This document shows positions 59,693-64,000 of a stretch of 64,000 bases of DNA, piece by piece. Where the stretch lies: the NCBI RefSeq assembly GCF_029320955.1, contig NZ_CP119757.1, forward strand, positions 4,464,001 to 4,528,000, written 5' to 3'. How positions within the stretch are numbered: the stretch's first letter is position 1; each line of letters opens with the position of its first letter. The DNA comes from Flavobacterium sp. YJ01 (GTDB lineage: Bacteria; Bacteroidota; Bacteroidia; Flavobacteriales; Flavobacteriaceae). The position numbers were made by a program, and so were the translations under genes. The notes under the pieces are model-generated. The model had not been told where the DNA came from. It did no database searches and saw nothing but the letters and a program-made list of their open reading frames with translations.

Positions 59693-61909
59693 ATGGCAAA
59701 ACTACCCGTAGCAACTGAAAAAATAATTGAAGCATTTGGGCCACATCTAAACTACGCTCCCGTAGACGGATATAACGGACGTGATGAACCAGATGACGTT
59801 GTAAAAACACATTGCTGTTTTTGCGGAATGCAATGCGGAATTCAATTATTGGTAAAAGAAAATAAAGTAGTAGGTTTTGAACCGTGGATGGAATTTCCGT
59901 TTAACGAAGGGCGTTTGTGTCCAAAAGGAGTTCAAAGATATCTTCAAAATAATCACCCAGACCGACTTTTGCACCCAATACAAAGAGTAGAAGGAAAGGG
60001 GTTTGAAAAAGTTTCATGGGATGATGCGATGGATAAAACCATTTCTGAAATAAAACGTATTCAGGAGAAATATGGTAAACATGCTTTTTCCATGTTATCT
60101 GGAGTTTCATTAACCAACGAAAAAAGTTATTTGGTTGGAAAATTTGCTCGTGTTGCTTTAAAGACAAGAAATCTTGATTACAACGGAAGGCTTTGTATGG
60201 TAAGCGCTGGGGCAGGAAATAAAAAAGCATTTGGTTTAGATCGAGCTTCAAACAATTATTCGGACTTAGAATATGCCGAAGTTATAATTGTAACTGGAGC
60301 CAACATTAGTGAAACATTCCCAACCCTAACACATTGGATTTGGAAAGCCAGAGATCGCGGAGCAAAATTAATTGTAATCGATCCAAGAATGATTCCGTTG
60401 GCAAGAACTGCCGATATTCATCTCGATGTAAAACCAGGAACAGATTCTGCTTTATATGGCGCAATGCTAAAATATTTGGTAGATCACGATATGTTAGATC
60501 ATGATTTTATCGATAATTATACATCAGGATTTCAGGAAACGATTGATGCTGTTAAAGATTATACTTTGGAATGGGCAGAAGAAGTAACTGGAATTGATAA
60601 AGAGAAAATAAAAGCTGCCGCAGAATTATGGGGAAAAGCAAAAACAAGCTTTTTACTGCACGCGCGCGGCATTGAACATCACTCAAAAGGTGTTGATAAT
60701 GTTTTAGGTTGCATCAATCTGGTTTTGGCAACAGGAAGAATTGGAAGACCATATTGTGGTTACGGAACTATTACTGGACAAGGAAATGGTCAAGGCGGAA
60801 GAGAGCACGGGCATAAATGTGATCAATTACCCGGAAACAGAGATATCGAAAACCCAGAACACAGAAAATACATATCTGAAGTTTGGGGAATCGACGAAAA
60901 AGATTTACCTGGAAAAGGACTCACTGCTTATGAAATTATAGAAGCCATTCACAGAGATGAAATCAAAGGATTAATTTCGATTTGTTTCAATCCACTGGTT
61001 TCGCTTCCAAACAATAATTATGTACGTTCAGCATTAGAAAAATTAGAATTTTATGTTTGTATTGATTTCTTCTTAAATGAAACGGCAAGGCATGCCGATA
61101 TTGTTTTGGCAGGATCTTTACAGGAAGAAGAAGAAGGAACAACAACATCTGCAGAAGGACGAGTTATAAGAATCAGACAAGCAGTTACACCTCCGGGAGA
61201 AGCAAGAACGGATACTTCAATTTTATTAGAAATAGCCAAAAGATTAGGTGAGGAAGACAAATTCACGTACAATAACAGTGAAGAAATCTTCAATGAATTG
61301 CGTGTAGCATCAAAAGGTGGTACTGCTGATTATTTTGGAATTACGTATAAAAAAGTAGAAGATAAGATGGGAGTTTTTTGGCCTTGTCCAACAGAAGATC
61401 ATCCAGGAACACCAAGACTTTGGGAAGATAAAAAGTTTAAAACACCAGATGGGAAGGCGCATTTTAATCCCGCACCGTACAAACTTCCAGGCGAAATTAC
61501 AGATGAAGAATATCCAATAACATTAACAACTGGCCGAGTTGTTTCGCAATACTTAAGCGGAACGCAAACACGTCGAATTGGAAAATTGGTAGATCAATTT
61601 CCGGAACCAATGTTAGAAATTCATCCAGAATTAGCTGCAAAATACGGAATCAAACAAAGAGAATTAGTGAGAGTTGCAACAAGAAGAGGCGAAGGAACTT
61701 TTCCTGCCAATATTGTAGAAACCATTAGAAAAGATACCGTTTTTATTCCGTATCACTGGCCGGGACATAAATCAGCCAATCAACTAACGCCGGGAACTTT
61801 AGATCCAATTTCTAAAATTCCGGAATTTAAAGTTTGTGCCTGTTTATTAGATCCGCAAGGAAAAATAGCGCCGCCGGCAAAAGAATCTGAAGCGTATGCA
61901 AGTGTTTAA
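59693..61909 (+). CDS. Molybdopterin oxidoreductase, nitrate reductase catalytic subunit (Nas/Nap type)
   Basis: 738 residues. Reduces nitrate to nitrite at a bis-MGD molybdenum site. The N-terminal 4Fe-4S site is C41-x2-C44-x3-C48 with C76 in GRLCPKG. The Mo ligand is probably C168 in [11 protein letters not shown], a Cys position as in assimilatory Nas/NarB and periplasmic Nap. The molybdopterin dinucleotide-binding domain begins near [10 protein letters not shown]. There is no twin-arginine leader, so it appears cytoplasmic. Other molybdoenzyme substrates cannot be excluded, but two NarK genes in the operon favour nitrate. Confidence 0.9.
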   Translation: MAKLPVATEKIIEAFGPHLNYAPVDGYNGRDEPDDVVKTHCCFCGMQCGIQLLVKENKVVGFEPWMEFPFNEGRLCPKGVQRYLQNNHPDRLLHPIQRVEGKGFEKVSWDDAMDKTISEIKRIQEKYGKHAFSMLSGVSLTNEKSYLVGKFARVALKTRNLDYNGRLCMVSAGAGNKKAFGLDRASNNYSDLEYAEVIIVTGANISETFPTLTHWIWKARDRGAKLIVIDPRMIPLARTADIHLDVKPGTDSALYGAMLKYLVDHDMLDHDFIDNYTSGFQETIDAVKDYTLEWAEEVTGIDKEKIKAAAELWGKAKTSFLLHARGIEHHSKGVDNVLGCINLVLATGRIGRPYCGYGTITGQGNGQGGREHGHKCDQLPGNRDIENPEHRKYISEVWGIDEKDLPGKGLTAYEIIEAIHRDEIKGLISICFNPLVSLPNNNYVRSALEKLEFYVCIDFFLNETARHADIVLAGSLQEEEEGTTTSAEGRVIRIRQAVTPPGEARTDTSILLEIAKRLGEEDKFTYNNSEEIFNELRVASKGGTADYFGITYKKVEDKMGVFWPCPTEDHPGTPRLWEDKKFKTPDGKAHFNPAPYKLPGEITDEEYPITLTTGRVVSQYLSGTQTRRIGKLVDQFPEPMLEIHPELAAKYGIKQRELVRVATRRGEGTFPANIVETIRKDTVFIPYHWPGHKSANQLTPGTLDPISKIPEFKVCACLLDPQGKIAPPAKESEAYASV

Positions 61910-61928
61910 TCTATAAAAAAATGAAGTT

Positions 61929-62498
61929 ATGAATTTGACCAATTTTAATACAAACGAAGAGTTTTTTGTAGATATGCAGCGCTGCATTGGCTGCAAAGCC
62001 TGCGAAATGGCCTGCGCCGAATGTGAAACCAACGGTCAGCAAACCTTAATAAGTGTAAATTATGTAGATCGTTCGTCGACGATCCAAACCACAGTTCAGG
62101 TTTGCATGCACTGCGAAGATCCGGTTTGTGCCAATGTATGTCCAGCTGATGCCATTTCACAAGACGAATTTGGGGTAGTACATACCGCAAACACAGAAAG
62201 ATGCATAGGATGTTCAAACTGCGTTATGGCTTGTCCTTTTGGAGTGCCTAAAAAAGTCGAAGAGTACGATTTGATGATGAAATGTACAATGTGCTACGAC
62301 AGAACAAGCGTTGGTAAAAAACCAATGTGTGCTACAGTTTGCCCAAGCGGAGCATTGTTTTATGGAACAAGAGAGCAAATCGAAGAAATGAGACCAAACA
62401 GCACACCAATTAATAACTTCATTTTTGGACAGGAAAAAGTCAAAACAAAAGTCAATATTATGATGCCAAAAGGAAGTACAGAATTAAGAATTTATTAA
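61929..62498 (+). CDS. Four-cluster 4Fe-4S ferredoxin-like electron transfer subunit
   Basis: 189 residues of the NrfC/DmsB/PsrB type with four Cys groups: [35 protein letters not shown] and CTMCYD with MCATVCPSG. Conducts electrons between the membrane or Rieske subunits and the molybdoenzyme. No signal peptide. It begins 20 bases after the catalytic gene. Confidence 0.93.
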   Translation: MNLTNFNTNEEFFVDMQRCIGCKACEMACAECETNGQQTLISVNYVDRSSTIQTTVQVCMHCEDPVCANVCPADAISQDEFGVVHTANTERCIGCSNCVMACPFGVPKKVEEYDLMMKCTMCYDRTSVGKKPMCATVCPSGALFYGTREQIEEMRPNSTPINNFIFGQEKVKTKVNIMMPKGSTELRIY

Positions 62499-62507
62499 AC
62501 CAGAATC

Positions 62508-63020
62508 ATGTCAAAAGAAGATAATTTAAATCAAAACTGGAAGAAAGATTTCCCCATAAAAAAACAGGAATCTACACAAGTCAGCCGACGCGATTTTGCT
62601 AAATTCCTGACTTTTGTTTCTGGTGGATTAATGGTTGGAAGCGGATTCGTAACTGCAAAAGCCTTTTTATTGCCAAAAGAAGAAGTACAAGGCGAACATT
62701 TTATCTGCAATAAAGAAGATGTTCCTGTTGGAGGAACAAGAGGTTTTGTTTTAGAAGGAAGTACAATTCCATATATATTAATTCACTTAGAAAGCGGAGA
62801 ATTTAGAGCTTATGAACAAAAATGCACACACCTTTCTTGTTCAGTATATTACAAACCAGGCACTGGAATTATACATTGTCCGTGTCACGAAGGTTCATTT
62901 GACGCTTCGACTGGAGATGTTATTGCCGGACCGCCGCCACGAGCTTTACCACAATTAGAAGTGGTTTTTAAAGAAAATGCTGTTTTTGTAAAAGCAATGA
63001 TTGAGAAAAAAGACATCTAG
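62508..63020 (+). CDS. Rieske 2Fe-2S protein with twin-arginine leader
   Basis: 170 residues. The leader has SRRDFAK (Arg 27-28) and a hydrophobic helix to about 50, typical of Tat-targeted, often membrane-anchored Rieske proteins. Cluster motifs are C106-T-H108 and C124-x2-H127, with C111 and C126 placed to form the bc1-type stabilising disulfide. Probably links quinol oxidation to the FeS and Mo subunits. The periplasmic address of this domain is at odds with the signal-less partners. Confidence 0.92.
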   Translation: MSKEDNLNQNWKKDFPIKKQESTQVSRRDFAKFLTFVSGGLMVGSGFVTAKAFLLPKEEVQGEHFICNKEDVPVGGTRGFVLEGSTIPYILIHLESGEFRAYEQKCTHLSCSVYYKPGTGIIHCPCHEGSFDASTGDVIAGPPPRALPQLEVVFKENAVFVKAMIEKKDI

Positions 63021-63044
63021 AATGTATAATTTAAATTTATAGAT

Positions 63045-63293
63045 ATGAGTACTTTTAGACGAAGCCAGAATCGCGCTAACCCTAATAAGCTGAACAATAT
63101 ACTTTCGACACTTATTTTTATTTTGATTTTAAATGTAAGTATTCAAATCTGGCTTTTATATGCTTCTTTGAATAATGCATTAGAGAATAACAAAGAAATT
63201 TTAATTCCTGCATTTATAGCTTCTTCAATCTTATTTTTTATTGGATTTGCTTGGTTGTATTATCTTCCAAAAGGTAATTTTAGAAATAAATAA
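63045..63293 (+). CDS. Small two-helix membrane protein of the nitrate operon (possibly DUF6755)
   Basis: 82 residues with two membrane helices (about 20-40 and 53-74) and basic ends. Such small proteins accompany Rieske and nitrate reductase genes in Bacteroidota; I think it is DUF6755 but am not certain. It could be an assembly or anchor subunit. Confidence 0.65.
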   Translation: MSTFRRSQNRANPNKLNNILSTLIFILILNVSIQIWLLYASLNNALENNKEILIPAFIASSILFFIGFAWLYYLPKGNFRNK

Positions 63294-63392
63294 GCAGAAC
63301 TACTTTCACTTTTAAAGCTATTTGAGTTTTTATAAATCTATGTAAAAGAATTAAGCTAAATTTATATTTTAAAAAAAAGTGTACTTAATTGA

Positions 63393-63420
63393 TTGAACTA
63401 AGTAAAAATACTTATATTTG
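63393..63420 (+). promoter_or_regulatory. moeA promoter
   Basis: TTG at 63393-63395, exactly 17 bases, then TATATTTG at 63413-63420: full matches to both Bacteroidota promoter elements. Start near 63427, about 29 bases before the moeA ATG. Confidence 0.7.
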
Positions 63421-63434
63421 TAATAAGTATTTTT
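63404..63434. promoter_or_regulatory. 12-bp inverted repeat overlapping the moeA -7 box
   Basis: AAAAATACTTAT (63404-63415) and ATAAGTATTTTT (63423-63434) are exact reverse complements with a seven-base spacer containing most of the -7 box. A repressor bound here would block the promoter; alternatively it is a hairpin at the extreme 5' end of the mRNA. Confidence 0.5.
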
Positions 63435-63455
63435 TTGCTTGTAAAAAATAGCCTA

Positions 63456-64000
63456 ATGATTAAAGTAGAAGAAGCCATAGCGATTATTGAAGCTAATAGC
63501 ACCAAAATGCCAACCAAATTAATTTCGGTTAGCAAAGCGTTAGGATATGTTTTGGCAGAAAAAGTAATTTCACCAATCCACATGCCGCCGTTTCGACAGT
63601 CTGCAATGGATGGATATGCTTTTATGCATAGTATTCGACATCAATATGATATTGCTGGGACTTTGCAGGCGGGAGATCATTCAAACATAAAATTAAAGTC
63701 AAACGAAGCAGTACGAATATTTACTGGTGCTATTGTTCCCGATAATGCAGATACTGTTGTTATGCAGGAACATGTAATGGCAAACAAAGATTCGATTTTG
63801 ATTGCCACAATGCCTGAAAAACTTTCAAACGTTCGCCAAAAAGGAGAACAAATTGCAAAAGACGATATAGTTTTTGAAGCCAATACTTTAATCACACCCG
63901 CAGCAATTGGATTTTTAGCTTGTTTAGGAATCATGGAAGTTGAGGTTTACAAAAAACCGAAAGTAGCCATTTTAGTAACCGGAAACGAATTAGTACAACC
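63456..64000 (+). CDS. moeA: Molybdopterin molybdenumtransferase, partial at right edge
   Basis: The first 181 residues run off the window. MoeA inserts molybdate into adenylylated molybdopterin. The opening MIKVEEAIAIIEANSTKMP, PPFRQSAMDGYAF, the beta-barrel domain with EAVRIFTGAIVPDNADTVVMQE, and VAILVTGNEL are textbook MoeA. It supplies the cofactor for the nitrate reductase upstream but has its own promoter. Confidence 0.95.
   Translation, partial: MIKVEEAIAIIEANSTKMPTKLISVSKALGYVLAEKVISPIHMPPFRQSAMDGYAFMHSIRHQYDIAGTLQAGDHSNIKLKSNEAVRIFTGAIVPDNADTVVMQEHVMANKDSILIATMPEKLSNVRQKGEQIAKDDIVFEANTLITPAAIGFLACLGIMEVEVYKKPKVAILVTGNELVQ

Overview
The window looks like chromosomal DNA of a Flavobacterium-type Bacteroidota. 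It is A/T-rich and carries a SusC/SusD pair, a Rho with a long Asn/Gln-rich insert, DUF4293 and DUF3667 proteins, promoters of the TTG-N17-TAnnTTTG type, no Shine-Dalgarno pattern that I noticed, and long inverted repeats in many spacers. I saw no rRNA, tRNA, CRISPR array, prophage or insertion sequence.

Layout. 1-5.1 kb: the first codons of a probable panB, L-serine dehydratase, a cation/proton antiporter with a stress-protein-like tail, a lipoprotein and a VOC protein. 5.2-23 kb: a long, mostly minus-strand run of small accessory genes (2H phosphoesterase, TlpA thioredoxin, three DUF1801 proteins, two SRPBCC proteins, LOG phosphoribohydrolase, two GNATs, lactonase, metallo-beta-lactamase fold enzyme, serine hydrolase, AraC regulator with an NmrA-like oxidoreductase, DUF2625, SUFU-domain, TPM and DUF2314-ankyrin proteins). 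23.4-38.6 kb: mainly housekeeping genes (lpdA, a NUMOD/HNH-like DNA-binding protein, an MsbA-type ABC exporter, truA, a YfcE-like phosphoesterase, a NarX/NarL-type two-component pair, rho, an M28 peptidase, a dienelactone hydrolase, and an Lrp regulator divergent from rocD).

38.7-54.5 kb is a minus-strand organosulfate locus: SusC and SusD importers, four Cys-type sulfatases, a YeiH-type putative sulfate exporter, a rhodanese-thioredoxin fusion with no rhodanese nucleophile, a fatty-acid-hydroxylase-family membrane enzyme and a 39-residue membrane peptide. In front of susC is a ten-codon ORF with three consecutive Cys codons, followed by a hairpin that can pair with those codons. The likely logic is import of a sulfate ester, removal of sulfate in the periplasm, and cysteine-dependent control. 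This is the most interesting system in the window.

55.4-64 kb is a plus-strand nitrate-reduction operon: two NarK-type transporters that each carry an extra extracytoplasmic insert, a membrane cytochrome-b-like protein, a molybdopterin oxidoreductase without a Tat signal, a four-cluster ferredoxin subunit, a Rieske protein with a twin-arginine leader and a small membrane protein. moeA (molybdenum cofactor synthesis) follows with its own promoter and runs off the right edge. A CRP/FNR-like palindrome sits at about -43 of the predicted operon promoter.

Many spacers hold long inverted repeats belonging to a few recurring sequence families. They are listed separately because gene annotation does not explain them.
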